DNA from: Nocardia tengchongensis
Lineage (GTDB): Bacteria; Actinomycetota; Actinomycetes; Mycobacteriales; Mycobacteriaceae
Assembly (NCBI RefSeq): GCF_018362975.1
Contig: NZ_CP074371.1
Coordinates: 2,356,001-2,420,000 of the forward strand
Direction: 5' to 3'
Length of the DNA: 64,000 nt
Shown: one piece after another, positions 1 through 8,972 of the stretch
Layout of the letters: each line of letters starts with the position of its first letter
How positions within the stretch are numbered: position 1 is the first letter of the stretch
Notes under the pieces: model-generated
Told to the model about the DNA's origin: nothing
The model's input: the letters and a program-made list of their open reading frames with translations, nothing else
Databases searched by the model: none
Position numbers and translations under genes: made by a program

Positions 1-1
1 C

Positions 2-60
2 TGGCACGCACCCATGGCCCGCCCGCACCGACGCCGCCAGGACGACCCCGCGGCCCGGTG
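2..60 (+). CDS. Possible 3' end of an upstream gene (partial)
   Basis: A short open frame enters from the left edge and stops at TGA 58-60. It has strongly GC-rich third codon positions and an Arg/His-rich tail. No family can be assigned from fewer than 20 residues. It may be chance coding potential in high-GC DNA. Confidence 0.2.
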
Positions 61-166
61 AGCGGTGCGGCTCTGTCGTGTCGCCCGGCACGCCCCGCCG
101 CGATTGATAGCATGGCGAAGGCTTGGCCCACCAGCTGTGAATCACACCTCGAGAGAGTTCCTTCCA

Positions 167-610
167 ATGCAGTTCGAGATCGTCGAGCGGGACGAGACCT
201 GGGTCGCCGGTTTACCGGTGCGCAGTCCCAAACGCGCCCTCGGTGAACTGCGTGACCACGACCTGGAGGTGGCCTGGGCCGCCGTCCTGCACCAGGACCT
301 GGGTGGCCCCCTGGCCTCGGCCTACACCGACTACGCGGCGGAACTGGGCACCTACAACACCCAGATCGTCGGCTATCAGTGCAGCTCCCTCGACGAGGTG
401 ACCCGCGGCCATCTGGTGGCCCGCCTGCCTCGCGGCACCTACGCCCGCTTCTCCTCGATCGGCAATTTCCCGCAGGTGATGACCGACCTGTGGACGCAGA
501 TCGCCTATGCCGAGGAGCACAACCAGATCAAGCGCATTCACACCGGCGATTTCGAGACCTATCCGCACGCGTACAAGATCGATTTGTATCTGGCGGTCGA
601 GCCGTCATGA
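167..610 (+). CDS. GyrI-like/AraC effector-binding domain protein
   Basis: This 147-residue protein is a stand-alone GyrI-like (AraC-type effector-binding, SRPBCC-like two-repeat) domain with no DNA-binding part. Such proteins bind small molecules or act as gyrase inhibitors/antirepressors. Diagnostic segments are the mid-protein RGTYARF strand and the C-terminal acidic IDLYLAV strand. The ATG at 167 was chosen over an upstream in-frame start at 65 because the extra 34 residues are Arg/Pro-rich and unlike the family. The stop overlaps the start of the next gene by 4 nt (ATGA), so the two are probably translationally coupled. The partner is a diverged paralog of the same fold. The ligand is unknown. 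Confidence 0.75.
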   Translation: MQFEIVERDETWVAGLPVRSPKRALGELRDHDLEVAWAAVLHQDLGGPLASAYTDYAAELGTYNTQIVGYQCSSLDEVTRGHLVARLPRGTYARFSSIGNFPQVMTDLWTQIAYAEEHNQIKRIHTGDFETYPHAYKIDLYLAVEPS

Positions 611-1040
611 CCTATTCGATCGTGGTCCGCTCCGGCGGTGTGTACGGCGGCCTGGTGGTCCCGCGGGTGCGCCCCAGCTTCAAGGTCTCCAACAGCGAGC
701 TCATCGAATTCCTGCGCGACCGTCTGCGCGACCGCGACGAGGTCGAGCGTCCCCTCGCCACCGTCTACGTCCCCGACCCCGCCGGCAACTACAACGTCCT
801 GGTCTCCTACGAATACCCGGCCCCGACGAAGCCCCCATCGGCGACATCCTCATCCGCGTCCCCAAGGGCGTCTACGCCCGCTTCCGCCCCAACGGCGACT
901 ACCACGACCCTGTCGAGGACGTCTGGGCCCAGGTCGACGACGCCACCGCCTCCGCCGAGATCACCCGCGCCTTCCGCGAGGAGATCGAGATCTGGCACGG
1001 CCCGGCTGAACTGGAGCTCTTCATCTCCATCCTGGTTTGA
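607..1040 (+). pseudogene. GyrI-like effector-binding protein, frameshifted tandem paralog
   Basis: The protein starts at ATG 607, overlapping the previous stop. It reads in one frame to about position 822 (ending YEYPAP) and then continues in another frame (DEAPIGDILIRVPKGVYARF) to TGA 1040. One extra base near 821-825 would restore about 143 residues matching the upstream neighbour, including a KGVYARF element equivalent to its RGTYARF. Without correction, the first frame runs into a Ser/Thr/Pro/Arg-rich tail with no family resemblance. The gene is either a real one-base-deletion pseudogene or a sequencing error in a C/G run. The second is favoured because several other genes here show the same defect. 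Confidence 0.7.
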
Positions 1041-1066
1041 TTGCTAGAAAGTAACTGATCGGAAAC

Positions 1067-1179
1067 AGACCGGTCTTTAGGTTGTATTTGATAACCGATA
1101 GCAATGATCTGACCTGGGTGAGTTTCCGCACTGGCATCCGGGTTTCAGGCAGTTTGCCGGATGTCTGGACAATTATGAT
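1067..1179 (+). promoter_or_regulatory. Upstream region of the acyltransferase/MoeY/c-di-GMP operon
   Basis: The 250-bp gap 1041-1293 is more AT-rich than its surroundings. It holds a perfect 10-bp palindrome AGACCGGTCT at 1067-1076 and a good -10-like hexamer TATGAT at 1174-1179, about 115 bp before the chosen start at 1294. No convincing -35 box is seen at ideal spacing. Its role as promoter or operator is inferred. Confidence 0.3.
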
Positions 1180-1293
1180 TGGGTGGCTGATACTCCTCTA
1201 GGTGCCTGCTCCGGCGCGGTCGATACATGGCCGTATCGGGTTAGGACTCGGGTAGTCGCGCGATTCTCGCGCAGCAACGGAGTAGGAACTTGT

Positions 1294-2031
1294 ATGGCAG
1301 TCGAAGCGACCACGACGGTCCAGAATGGGCAGTGGGCGGGAGGCGGCCCCGGATACCGCGACGAACGGTCCGGATGTGCGTTCCTGATCTGCACCCCGCG
1401 GTCGCATCCTGAGCTCTGGCAGCAATTCATGGCGGGGGCGCTGCGGTCCTACCGGCGCTTCGACGTCGAAGAAGCCCTGGCCTACGACGCGACCATCGAC
1501 GGACGCTCGACCACGGTCTTCGTCGTCGCGGTCGACGACACCGGCCGGGTACTCGGCGGAACCCGCATCCAGGGCCCGTATCGGCAGGTGGACGAGGCGC
1601 ACGCGATCACCGAGTGGGCCGGCCGGTCCGGCGAGGCGGCGATCCGGAAGCTGATCGCCGACCGGATTCCCGAGGGCCTGCTCGAGTTCAAATCGGCCTG
1701 GGTCGACCACGATTCCGAGCACCGCATCGCGGTGCGGGAGGGCTTGGCTCGCAGCGCGATACACGTCCCGCACCTGCTCGGAGCCCGATACGCGCTGAGT
1801 ACCGCCGCCGACAGCGTCGCCGAAGGCTGGCGGGTCAGTGGCGCCAGCGTGGTCTGGTGGATCCCGGCGGTGCCCTACCCGAGCGATCGGTATCGAACCG
1901 TCGCGCTGCTGTGGGACATGCGCACCTTCCGCAAACACGCTGTCGATTCCCAGCTTCCGCTGCTGGACGCCGAACAGGCGGCGCTCGCGACCCAAGCGGG
2001 TGTGATACCCCGAGCGGGGGGACCGGCGTAG
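1294..2031 (+). CDS. FeeM/LuxI-like N-acyltransferase (GNAT-fold) protein
   Basis: This protein of about 245 residues resembles the autoinducer-synthase/N-acyl amino acid synthase branch of the GNAT fold. It has an early RRFDVEEALAYD segment, a hydrophobic FVVAVDDTGRVLGGTRIQGP strand-turn and a later LLGARYAL helix. Family members join an acyl chain from ACP or CoA to an amine. ATG 1294 was chosen because GGAG lies about 12 nt upstream and the longer version from 1183 adds atypical sequence. The stop is 2 nt before the ThiF-nitroreductase gene, so this heads a tight operon. No substrate can be inferred. A general GNAT acetyltransferase is the alternative. Confidence 0.6.
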   Translation: MAVEATTTVQNGQWAGGGPGYRDERSGCAFLICTPRSHPELWQQFMAGALRSYRRFDVEEALAYDATIDGRSTTVFVVAVDDTGRVLGGTRIQGPYRQVDEAHAITEWAGRSGEAAIRKLIADRIPEGLLEFKSAWVDHDSEHRIAVREGLARSAIHVPHLLGARYALSTAADSVAEGWRVSGASVVWWIPAVPYPSDRYRTVALLWDMRTFRKHAVDSQLPLLDAEQAALATQAGVIPRAGGPA

Positions 2032-2033
2032 GT

Positions 2034-4175
2034 ATGAGCGGCGAGCCCGTCGTGACCGATGAGTATCGGCCGCGACTTCTGAACGAGTCCGATCCGGATG
2101 ATGCCGCGCTGCTGGAGCTGCTGCGTGCCGATCCACACGTCGAGTTCCGCGACCTCCGGGCCGCCTTGCGTGCCGAGTTCGCCGCCCTGCTGGCCCCGCC
2201 GGAAACGATGGAAGGTCCGGAATCGGATCGCTGGGTGTACTACCCGTGGCGTGCGTCGGTGGTCGGACTCCCTGGGCCGGAAGTTTTTCGAGCGGTTCGA
2301 TTGGACCGCAATCGAAACAAATTGACGCGTACCGAACAAAAAAGTCTGGAAAAACAGACAATTGGCGTAATTGGGCAGAGTGTCGGGCACGCCATCGCGC
2401 ACACGCTCGCATTGGAAGGAATCTGCGGACGAATTCGATTGGCGGATTTCGACACGGTCGAACTCAGCAATCTGAATCGGTTGCCGGGCACCGTATTCGA
2501 TATCGGTGTCAACAAGGCAGTGGTGAGCGCGCGCCGGATTGCCGAACTGGATCCGTATCTGCCCGTCGAGGTATTCGCCGACGGCCTCACCGACGCCAAT
2601 ATGGATCGGTTCCTCGAAGGGATGTCGGTCGTCGTCGAGGTGTGCGATTCGCTCGACATCAAGCTCGCGGTGCGCGAAGCCGCGAAGCGCCGGCGGATGC
2701 CGCTGCTGATGGAGACCAGCGATCGCGGGCTGCTCGATGTCGAACGCTACGACCTCGAACCGGACCGGCCGCTGTTCCACGGGCTCATGGGCGATGTCAC
2801 CACCGCGGAACTGCGCGGGCTCACCACGGCGGAGAAATCCGCCTACGGTGTCCGAATCGTCGACGGCAGCAGGCTTTCGGCGAGCATGGCGGCCAGCCTG
2901 ATGGAGATCGGGCGCACCCTCAACAGCTGGCCCCAGCTGGGTGGCGACGTTCAGCTCGGCGGCGCGACGGTGGCCGCGGCCGTCCGGCGGATCGGCCTCG
3001 GCCGCGAACTTCCCTCGGGCCAAACCCGAGTCGACCTCGAAGACCGGTTGGACGCGCTGGCCGAGCCGACGCCGCCCGCGTTGGTGTGGCCGGCCGAGCC
3101 GATCGCGGAGCCGGTGCCGGACAGTGATGTGGCGACGATATTGACGGCGGCGCAACGCGCTCCGTCGGGCGGCAACGCGCAACCGTGGGCACTGCGTGCC
3201 GAGGCCGGCACGATCACGATCACGCTGGCGCCCGAGCGGACCACGCTGATGGATATCGGCTACCGCGCGAGTGCGCTGTCGGTCGGAGCGGCCCTCTACA
3301 ACGCGCGCGCCGCGGCCGCTGCGCTGGGTTTGCTCGGTGAGAGCGAGGTGCGCGCCGACGGCGTCGAGCCGTTGACCGCGGTACTGCGCTTGGGCAGCGG
3401 CCGCGACGCCGCACTGGCGGCCGACTATCCGGCCTTGCTGGACCGCCACACCAACCGCAACTTCGGCGACGGCGCGCCACTGCCCGCCGCCGTCCTGGAC
3501 GCGCTGGGCTCGGCGGCACTCGGTGCCGGCGGGAGGCTGCGCGCGATCACCAACCCGGCCGATCTCGACGCGGCGGCGGCAGTTTTCGCGGAGTCCGATC
3601 GGGTGCGCTATCTGACGCCTGATCTGCACGCCGAGATGTTCGCCGAATTGCGTTGGCCTGGTTCAGATTTGCGCAGTGGACTGGATTTGCGAACCCTCGG
3701 ATTGGTGGCCGGGGATTTGGGCAAACTGCTCGTGATCCGCCGTCCCGAAGTGATGGCGCGGGTGCGTGCCTCCGACAGCGGGTCCGCGCTGGGGCAACCG
3801 ACCCGGGTTCAGCTGTTGTCGGGCTCGGCATTGGTCGCGGTGACCTTTCCGGCGCCGGAGCCGGAATCCGCCGAACTCGCCGCGTACGCGCACGCCGGCG
3901 CGGCATTGCAGCGGGTATGGATCGAGGCGGAACGGCATGGTGTCGCGGTTCATCCGATTTCTCCGGTATTCCTCTTCGCTCGACACCACGACGAGCTGAA
4001 GAAGGTTTCCCCGGAGTTCGCCGATACACTAACGTCACTTCAGGGTCGATTACTGGACCTGCTGGGAGTGCCCGCCGATGAAACCGTGGCTCTGGTGCTG
4101 CGTTTGAGTAATGCACCGGACGCTACGCATCGCAGCGGGCGGTTCCCGGTGCCGGCAATCGCCCCGCGCGGCTAG
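2034..4175 (+). CDS. MoeY-type fusion: ThiF/E1-like adenylation domain plus nitroreductase domain
   Basis: The protein has 713 residues, close to M. tuberculosis MoeY (Rv1355c, about 715). After a roughly 100-residue N-terminal part there is a ThiF/MoeB-like Rossmann domain. It carries a glycine motif near residue 112 (IGVIGQSVGHAIA), then ADFDTVELSNLNRL with the conserved Asp and the Asn-Arg pair, and later the CDS motif. From about residue 365 a nitroreductase-like flavin domain follows (AAQRAPSGGNAQPWAL). No cysteine is visible where canonical E1 enzymes carry the thioester residue. The reaction is not known. The MoeY name implies molybdopterin synthesis, but no other cofactor genes are nearby. 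The gene sits between an acyltransferase and a c-di-GMP enzyme, overlapping or nearly touching both. Confidence 0.8.
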   Translation: MSGEPVVTDEYRPRLLNESDPDDAALLELLRADPHVEFRDLRAALRAEFAALLAPPETMEGPESDRWVYYPWRASVVGLPGPEVFRAVRLDRNRNKLTRTEQKSLEKQTIGVIGQSVGHAIAHTLALEGICGRIRLADFDTVELSNLNRLPGTVFDIGVNKAVVSARRIAELDPYLPVEVFADGLTDANMDRFLEGMSVVVEVCDSLDIKLAVREAAKRRRMPLLMETSDRGLLDVERYDLEPDRPLFHGLMGDVTTAELRGLTTAEKSAYGVRIVDGSRLSASMAASLMEIGRTLNSWPQLGGDVQLGGATVAAAVRRIGLGRELPSGQTRVDLEDRLDALAEPTPPALVWPAEPIAEPVPDSDVATILTAAQRAPSGGNAQPWALRAEAGTITITLAPERTTLMDIGYRASALSVGAALYNARAAAAALGLLGESEVRADGVEPLTAVLRLGSGRDAALAADYPALLDRHTNRNFGDGAPLPAAVLDALGSAALGAGGRLRAITNPADLDAAAAVFAESDRVRYLTPDLHAEMFAELRWPGSDLRSGLDLRTLGLVAGDLGKLLVIRRPEVMARVRASDSGSALGQPTRVQLLSGSALVAVTFPAPEPESAELAAYAHAGAALQRVWIEAERHGVAVHPISPVFLFARHHDELKKVSPEFADTLTSLQGRLLDLLGVPADETVALVLRLSNAPDATHRSGRFPVPAIAPRG

Positions 4176-4192
4176 TGCGATCGGAGACAGAG

Positions 4193-6067
4193 GTGCCTCG
4201 TCGAACACTCGACTCGCTGGTGACTCAGGTCGCCGCCGAGTTGATGGGGGTCGATGCCACCACGATGGTGGCGGCGAGCGAGCAAGTGCTGTCCTGGCTG
4301 GTCGATCACTTCGACGTCGACTTCTGCTATCTCCGGCACACCGACACGGAACGCCGGGCGTCGATCCTGGTGGCGGAGTGGCCGCATCGCCCGCCGCTGG
4401 ATCCCGATCCGCTGCGGGTCGTCTACTTCGACGAGCAGGTCGACGGTGTGTTCGCCCAGCTGGAGCACCGTATCGAGCCGATGATCGTGCGCCCGAACCC
4501 GGACAACGCCGACTATCAGCGCTCGATCGAGCAGTCGGCCGGGATTTCCGAGGTCTCGATGGCCGCGGTCCCGCTGGTTTCCAGGGACGCGCCGACCGGG
4601 GTGCTCGGCTTCATCAAGAAGGGCGACCGGGAGTGGAGCACCCGGGAACTCAATGTGCTCAAGGCGATCGCCGCGCTGTTCGCGCAGCTGCAGGCGCGTG
4701 TGGTCGCCGAGGAGCGACTGCGGTACATCGCCATGCACGACGATCTGACGGGTCTGGCGAACCGGCGCTCGCTGCTCGAGCACATGGAGGACCGGCTCAG
4801 ATCGGGCAACGCGGGCCCGGTGGCGGCCTTCTTCCTGGACCTGGACCGGCTCAAGGCGCTCAATGACTTCCTGGGCCACACGGCCGGGGACAACTTCATC
4901 CGGACGCTCGCGACCCGATTGCACGAGAACATGGGCCCGGGCGACATGATCGCCCGGCTCGGCGGTGACGAGTTCGTGATCGTGCCTTCCAAGCCGATGG
5001 ACGCGGAGTCGGCCGGGCTCGAGGCGACACGGATTCAGCAGCTCATCGCCCGGCGGGTGACGGTCGGGGAGGAGACCGTCAGTCGCGGGGCGAGCGTGGG
5101 TGTGGCGCTGGGGATTCCGGGCGAGACCACGGTGGCCGATGTGCTGCGGCGCGCCGACCATGCCCTGCTCTCCGCCAAGTCCAGCGGCGGCAACGGTGTC
5201 GCGGTGTTCACCGACGCCATGCGGGCGCAGTTCGAGCTGCAGGACGATGTGGAGTTGAACCTGCGTAGTGCGGTGTCCGACGGGTCGCTGGTGTTGCACT
5301 ATCAGCCCGAGGTGGATCTGCGGACGGGGCGGATCGTCGCGCTGGAGGCGTTGGTGCGGTGGCAGCATCCGACGCGCGGGTTGTTGCCGCCGGGTGCGTT
5401 CGTGGGGGTGGCGGAGGCTACCAATCTGGCGGGTGAGCTGGGGCGGTGGGTGATTCGTACGGCCAGTGAGCAGTTCGCGTTGTGGCGGCGGCGGGGGCTG
5501 GCGTCGAATGTGGTGATCCGGATCAATGTGTCTCCGGTGCAGCTGGTTTCGCTGGACTTCGTGGAGACCATGGAGGGGATTCTGCGGCGGTACGGGATCG
5601 ACGGGTCGTCGGTGTGCCTGGAGATCACCGAACATGTTGTGGTGCAGGATCTCGCGCGCACGCAGGTGACGTTGCGCGGGCTCAAGCGGATGGGCGTGCA
5701 GATCGCGATCGACGACTTCGGGACCGGGTATTCGTCGCTGTCGCATCTGAAGGCGCTGCCGGTGGACGCGGTGAAGATCGACCGCGGGTTCGTGCAGCGG
5801 CTGGGCGCCAGCGCGGACGATCTGGCGATCGTGAAATCGATTGTGGGGCTCGCGGGTTCGTTCGGCCTCGGGGTGGTCGGCGAGGGTGTGGAGACGACGG
5901 TGGCGGCGCGCACGCTGGTGGCGCTGGGCTGCTATCGCGCTCAGGGCTTCCTGATCGCGCGGCCGATGCCGGCCGAGGAGGTCGAGGAGCATCTGGCGGC
6001 GGGCCGGATCGCGCTGGATCTGGACCTGCCGGGGACCAGCCGGTCGGTACTGCCCGGTCCGAACTGA
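4193..6067 (+). CDS. GAF-GGDEF-EAL cyclic-di-GMP turnover protein (Rv1354c-like)
   Basis: This is a cytosolic bifunctional diguanylate cyclase/phosphodiesterase candidate of about 624 residues, close to Rv1354c (623). An N-terminal GAF-like sensor (about residues 25-170) precedes a GGDEF domain with an intact ARLGGDEF motif near residue 257. The EAL domain has EAL near residue 384 (ALEALVRWQHP), DDFGTGYSS, KIDRGFV and GEGVET. Both active-site signatures are complete, so either activity is possible. A GTG at 4175 overlaps the upstream stop. The GTG at 4193 was chosen because GGAG lies 6 nt before it, but either start gives the same domains. There are no membrane segments. The tight spacing to the MoeY-type gene matches the conserved actinobacterial pair. 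Confidence 0.85.
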   Translation: MPRRTLDSLVTQVAAELMGVDATTMVAASEQVLSWLVDHFDVDFCYLRHTDTERRASILVAEWPHRPPLDPDPLRVVYFDEQVDGVFAQLEHRIEPMIVRPNPDNADYQRSIEQSAGISEVSMAAVPLVSRDAPTGVLGFIKKGDREWSTRELNVLKAIAALFAQLQARVVAEERLRYIAMHDDLTGLANRRSLLEHMEDRLRSGNAGPVAAFFLDLDRLKALNDFLGHTAGDNFIRTLATRLHENMGPGDMIARLGGDEFVIVPSKPMDAESAGLEATRIQQLIARRVTVGEETVSRGASVGVALGIPGETTVADVLRRADHALLSAKSSGGNGVAVFTDAMRAQFELQDDVELNLRSAVSDGSLVLHYQPEVDLRTGRIVALEALVRWQHPTRGLLPPGAFVGVAEATNLAGELGRWVIRTASEQFALWRRRGLASNVVIRINVSPVQLVSLDFVETMEGILRRYGIDGSSVCLEITEHVVVQDLARTQVTLRGLKRMGVQIAIDDFGTGYSSLSHLKALPVDAVKIDRGFVQRLGASADDLAIVKSIVGLAGSFGLGVVGEGVETTVAARTLVALGCYRAQGFLIARPMPAEEVEEHLAAGRIALDLDLPGTSRSVLPGPN

Positions 6068-6130
6068 CCGCCTCCGAAAATTATCCGAACCTCCAGGAAA
6101 TCGGGTCGGAACCGGTACTCGTACGACTCG

Positions 6131-6146
6131 CGAACACTATTGTTCG
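6131..6146. promoter_or_regulatory. Perfect 16-bp palindrome before the SDR gene
   Basis: CGAACA-CTAT-TGTTCG is a perfect 6-4-6 inverted repeat about 50 bp upstream of the SDR start at 6198. It looks like an operator. It resembles the actinobacterial LexA box, but the GAAC/GTTC half-sites are 6 nt apart instead of 4. The regulator is unknown. Confidence 0.45.
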
Positions 6147-6197
6147 TGTTGTAGCGTGCGGTTCTGGCAGGGCTGTCGAAGTGAGGGATGGATCGGC

Positions 6198-7100
6198 GTG
6201 CGTGATCGTGGCCTGAGTGGCAAGAAGACATTGATTACCGGCGCGGCCAGCGGCATCGGCCGGGCGACGGCCCTGGCCGCCGCCCGCAAGGGCGCCCGGC
6301 TGGTGCTCACCGATGTGAACGCCGAGGGCCTGGACGCGACCGTCGAATCCATCCGTTCCGCCGGCGGCACCGTGGAGCTGGCCCTCGCCCTCGACGTCAG
6401 CGACTACGACGCCGTCACCGCCTTCGCCGAGCAGGTGCACGAGCAGCTCGGTCCGATGGACGTGGTGATGAACATCGCCGGCGTCTCCGTCTGGGGCACC
6501 GTCGAGAATCTCGAGCACCGCCACTGGAAGCGCATGGTGGACGTGAACCTCATGGGTCCCATCCACGTGATCGAGAACTTCGTGCCGCCCATGGTCGCGG
6601 CCAAGCGGGGCGGCGCGCTGGTCAACGTGTCCTCGGCGGCTGGCCTGCTGGCCCTGCCGTGGCACGCCGCGTACAGCGCCAGCAAGTTCGGTCTGCGCGG
6701 TGTCTCGGAGGTGCTGCGCTTCGATCTGGCCCGCCACGACATCAACGTCCACCTGGTGGTGCCGGGCGCGGTGGACACGCCGCTGGTGCAGACCGTGGAC
6801 ATTGTCGGCGTGGACCGCGAGGACCCGCGAATCCAGGCCTGGATCAAGCGCTTCCGCCGCCACGCCAAATCGCCCGACGACGTGGCCGAGACGATCCTGC
6901 GCGGCGTGGAGAAGGGCACCTACCTGATCCACACCCAGTTCGACATCCGCTTCGGCTACTGGTGGGCGCGCAAGTTCGCCTGGCCCTACGAATTCGCCAT
7001 GCGCCGCGCCAACGACCTGTTCACCACGTTCCTGCCCCGGCCGCAGCCGAATTCCGGCGAGCAGCCCGCCGAAGTGACGGGTGCGCGCTCGACGGAGTGA
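6198..7100 (+). CDS. Short-chain dehydrogenase/reductase with C-terminal extension
   Basis: This classical SDR of about 300 residues has the NAD(P)-binding TGAASGIG motif near the N-terminus, NIAG after strand 4, the catalytic Ser in VNVSSAAG and YSASKFG with the active Tyr and Lys. A C-terminal extension rich in aromatic and basic residues (FGYWWARKFAWPYEF) suggests membrane association, as in several mycobacterial lipid or sterol SDRs. GTG 6198 was chosen because it leaves a short normal N-terminus. The substrate is unknown. The gene is monocistronic, with a palindromic operator candidate upstream and soxR convergent to it. Confidence 0.8.
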   Translation: MRDRGLSGKKTLITGAASGIGRATALAAARKGARLVLTDVNAEGLDATVESIRSAGGTVELALALDVSDYDAVTAFAEQVHEQLGPMDVVMNIAGVSVWGTVENLEHRHWKRMVDVNLMGPIHVIENFVPPMVAAKRGGALVNVSSAAGLLALPWHAAYSASKFGLRGVSEVLRFDLARHDINVHLVVPGAVDTPLVQTVDIVGVDREDPRIQAWIKRFRRHAKSPDDVAETILRGVEKGTYLIHTQFDIRFGYWWARKFAWPYEFAMRRANDLFTTFLPRPQPNSGEQPAEVTGARSTE

Positions 7101-7110
7101 CTCGCAGGGG

Positions 7111-7620
7111 TCAGGCCGGATCGGCCGTGGGCTCGCAGACGCCGGGCTTGGCGCAGTTCTCGGCGGCGTGCGTGTCCAGCACGCGCGCGCCCGGTCCCTC
7201 GTCGCCGAGGTGGTCGTGGGCGTTGAAGATCTTGCAGACGCCCAGTGACAGGCAGCCGCAGCCGATGCAGCCGGTGAGGTTGTCGCGCAGCCGGACCAGC
7301 TGTTCGATGCGGTCGTCGAGGTCGGCGCGCCAGGTGGTGGACAGGGTTTCCCAGTCGCGACGGCTGGGGTTGCGGCCGTCGGGGAGGTTGTCGAGGGCGC
7401 GGCGGATCTCGGCGAGTGGAATGCCGACTCGCTGGGAGATGCGGATGAAAGCGACCCGGCGCAGCGTTTCGCGGGAGTAGCGGCGTTGATTGCCGCTGGT
7501 CCGGCGGGCGCTGATGAGGCCCTCCCGTTCGTAGAAGTGCAAGGCGGACACCGAAACTCCGGCTCGTTGCGCGAGCTGACCGGGAGTCAGCTCCTTCGCC
7601 TGCCACGACGCGGTCTGCAT
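7111..7620 (-). CDS. soxR: Redox-sensitive transcriptional activator SoxR
   Basis: This is a MerR-family regulator of 169 residues. The N-terminal winged helix (about residues 11-75) is followed by a dimerisation helix and the [2Fe-2S] cluster motif [12 protein letters not shown], which has the canonical C-x2-C-x-C-x5-C spacing. Oxidised clusters activate genes for redox-active compound or oxidative stress responses. No soxS is expected in actinobacteria. A 20-bp palindrome abuts the start codon, suggesting autoregulation and a very short or leaderless transcript. The gene is transcribed away from arcA. The flanking SDR and arcA are possible but unproven targets. Confidence 0.92.
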   Translation of the reverse strand: MQTASWQAKELTPGQLAQRAGVSVSALHFYEREGLISARRTSGNQRRYSRETLRRVAFIRISQRVGIPLAEIRRALDNLPDGRNPSRRDWETLSTTWRADLDDRIEQLVRLRDNLTGCIGCGCLSLGVCKIFNAHDHLGDEGPGARVLDTHAAENCAKPGVCEPTADPA

Positions 7621-7640
7621 ACCTGAACATTACTCCAGGT
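7621..7640 (-). promoter_or_regulatory. Probable SoxR operator overlapping the soxR promoter
   Basis: Read on the minus strand, ACCTG and CAGGT arms flank a 10-bp centre. This gives a 20-bp MerR-type inverted repeat directly before the soxR ATG. The geometry matches SoxR boxes (CCT...AGG), though the arms differ from the enterobacterial sequence. Binding is inferred. Confidence 0.55.
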
Positions 7641-7736
7641 TTCCGATGCTCGCGAGTCCAGCCGGCCGGGGCGACTCGAGGTTTTCCCAGGGTCGAATTG
7701 CATGCCATCCGTGCCGCGGGCAACTACCGTCGTGTC

Positions 7737-8965
7737 ATGGGAACAAAGGCCGCACCCACGGCGCGACCGTTTTCCGTGACCTCGGAGGTCGGGGCGCTGC
7801 GCACGGTGCTGTTGCACCGCCCGGGCGATGAGCTGCGCAGGCTCACCCCACGCAATAACGACCAGCTGCTGTTCGACGCCATTCCCTGGGTGGAGCGCGC
7901 CCAGCAGGAGCACGACATCTTCGCCGATGTGCTGCGCGGGCGCGGGGTCGAGGTGATGCTGCTGGCCGATGTGCTGACCGAGACGATCCAGGGCAGCGGC
8001 GCGGCCCGGATACAGGGTATTTCCGGCGCGGTCGACGCGCGCCGCCTCGGTCACACGCTGGCCGACGAGCTGGCCGCCCACCTGCGCCGGGTACCCGCCC
8101 CCGAACTGGCGCAGATCCTCATGTCCGGCATGACATTCGACGAACTGCCGTTCGGTCAGGACGCCACCTCGCTGGTGCGGCGCATGCACCACGGCCACGA
8201 TTTCGTCATCGACCCGCTGCCGAACCTGCTGTTCACTCGCGATTCGTCGTTCTGGATCGGCCCCCGGGTGGCCATCACCTCGCTGGCGCTGCCCGCCCGG
8301 GCCCGCGAAACCTCGCTCACCGACCTGATTTACGCCTTCCACCCCCGTTTCCTGGGTGTGCGCCGGGCCTACGAATCCCACACCGCCCCCATCGAGGGCG
8401 GTGACGTGTTGCTGCTGGCCCCCGGCGTGGTGGCGGTCGGGGTGGGCGAGCGCACCACGGCCGCCGGTGCGGAAGCGTTGGCGCGCAGTCTGTTCGAAGA
8501 CGATCTGGCGCACACCGTGCTCGTCGTGCCGATCGCCCAGACCCGTGCGACCATGCATCTCGACACCGTCTGCACCATGGTCGACGTCGACGCGGTGGTC
8601 ATGTATCCGGCCATTCAGGATGAGTTGTGCGCCTTCACCATTCGCCGGGAGGACGGGCACGGGGGAGCATCTCCGGCCCCGACCCGTTCCTGCGGGTGGC
8701 GGCCGAGGCCATGGGCATCGGCAAGCTGCGGGTGGTCGACACCGGTCTGGACGGCGTCACCGCCGAGCGGGAGCAGTGGGACGACGGCAACAACACCCTC
8801 GCCCTGGCCCCCGGCGTGGTGGTGGCCTACGAACGCAATGAGAACACCAATGCGCGGCTCGAAGACGCCGGAATCGAGGTGCTGCGCATCCCCGGCTCCG
8901 AGTTGGGTTCCGGCCGTGGCGGTCCGCGCTGCCTGTCCTGCCCGTTGTCGCGTGACGAGGTGTGA
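7737..8965 (+). pseudogene. arcA: Arginine deiminase, frameshifted
   Basis: ArcA hydrolyses arginine to citrulline and ammonia. The first part from ATG 7737 carries [12 protein letters not shown] and the catalytic-His segment [11 protein letters not shown]. It leaves frame at a run of five Gs (8661-8665). The remainder, in another frame, carries [11 protein letters not shown] and the C-terminal catalytic-Cys motif GGPRCLSCP, ending at TGA 8965. One extra G restores a normal enzyme of about 409 residues with all key residues. Uncorrected, the first frame reads on into the downstream gntR-like gene region. No arcB, arcC or arcD is present, so this would act outside a classical ADI operon. Sequencing error is more likely than decay. 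Confidence 0.85.
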
Positions 8966-8972
8966 TGAAGCC

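Noticed and set aside
1198..2412. Long minus-strand frame opposite the acyltransferase and MoeY-type genes
   Set aside because: It is antisense to clear coding sequence, Arg/His-rich, and has no domain motifs.
2034..4175. Molybdopterin synthesis role implied by the MoeY name
   Set aside because: No other moa, moe or mog genes lie nearby, and fusion to a nitroreductase does not fit a MoeB function.
6131..6146. LexA/SOS box
   Set aside because: GAAC and GTTC half-sites are 6 nt apart; the actinobacterial SOS box has 4.
8655..8670. Programmed ribosomal frameshift in arcA
   Set aside because: There is no slippery heptamer or known precedent; five similar breaks in unrelated genes point to sequencing error.
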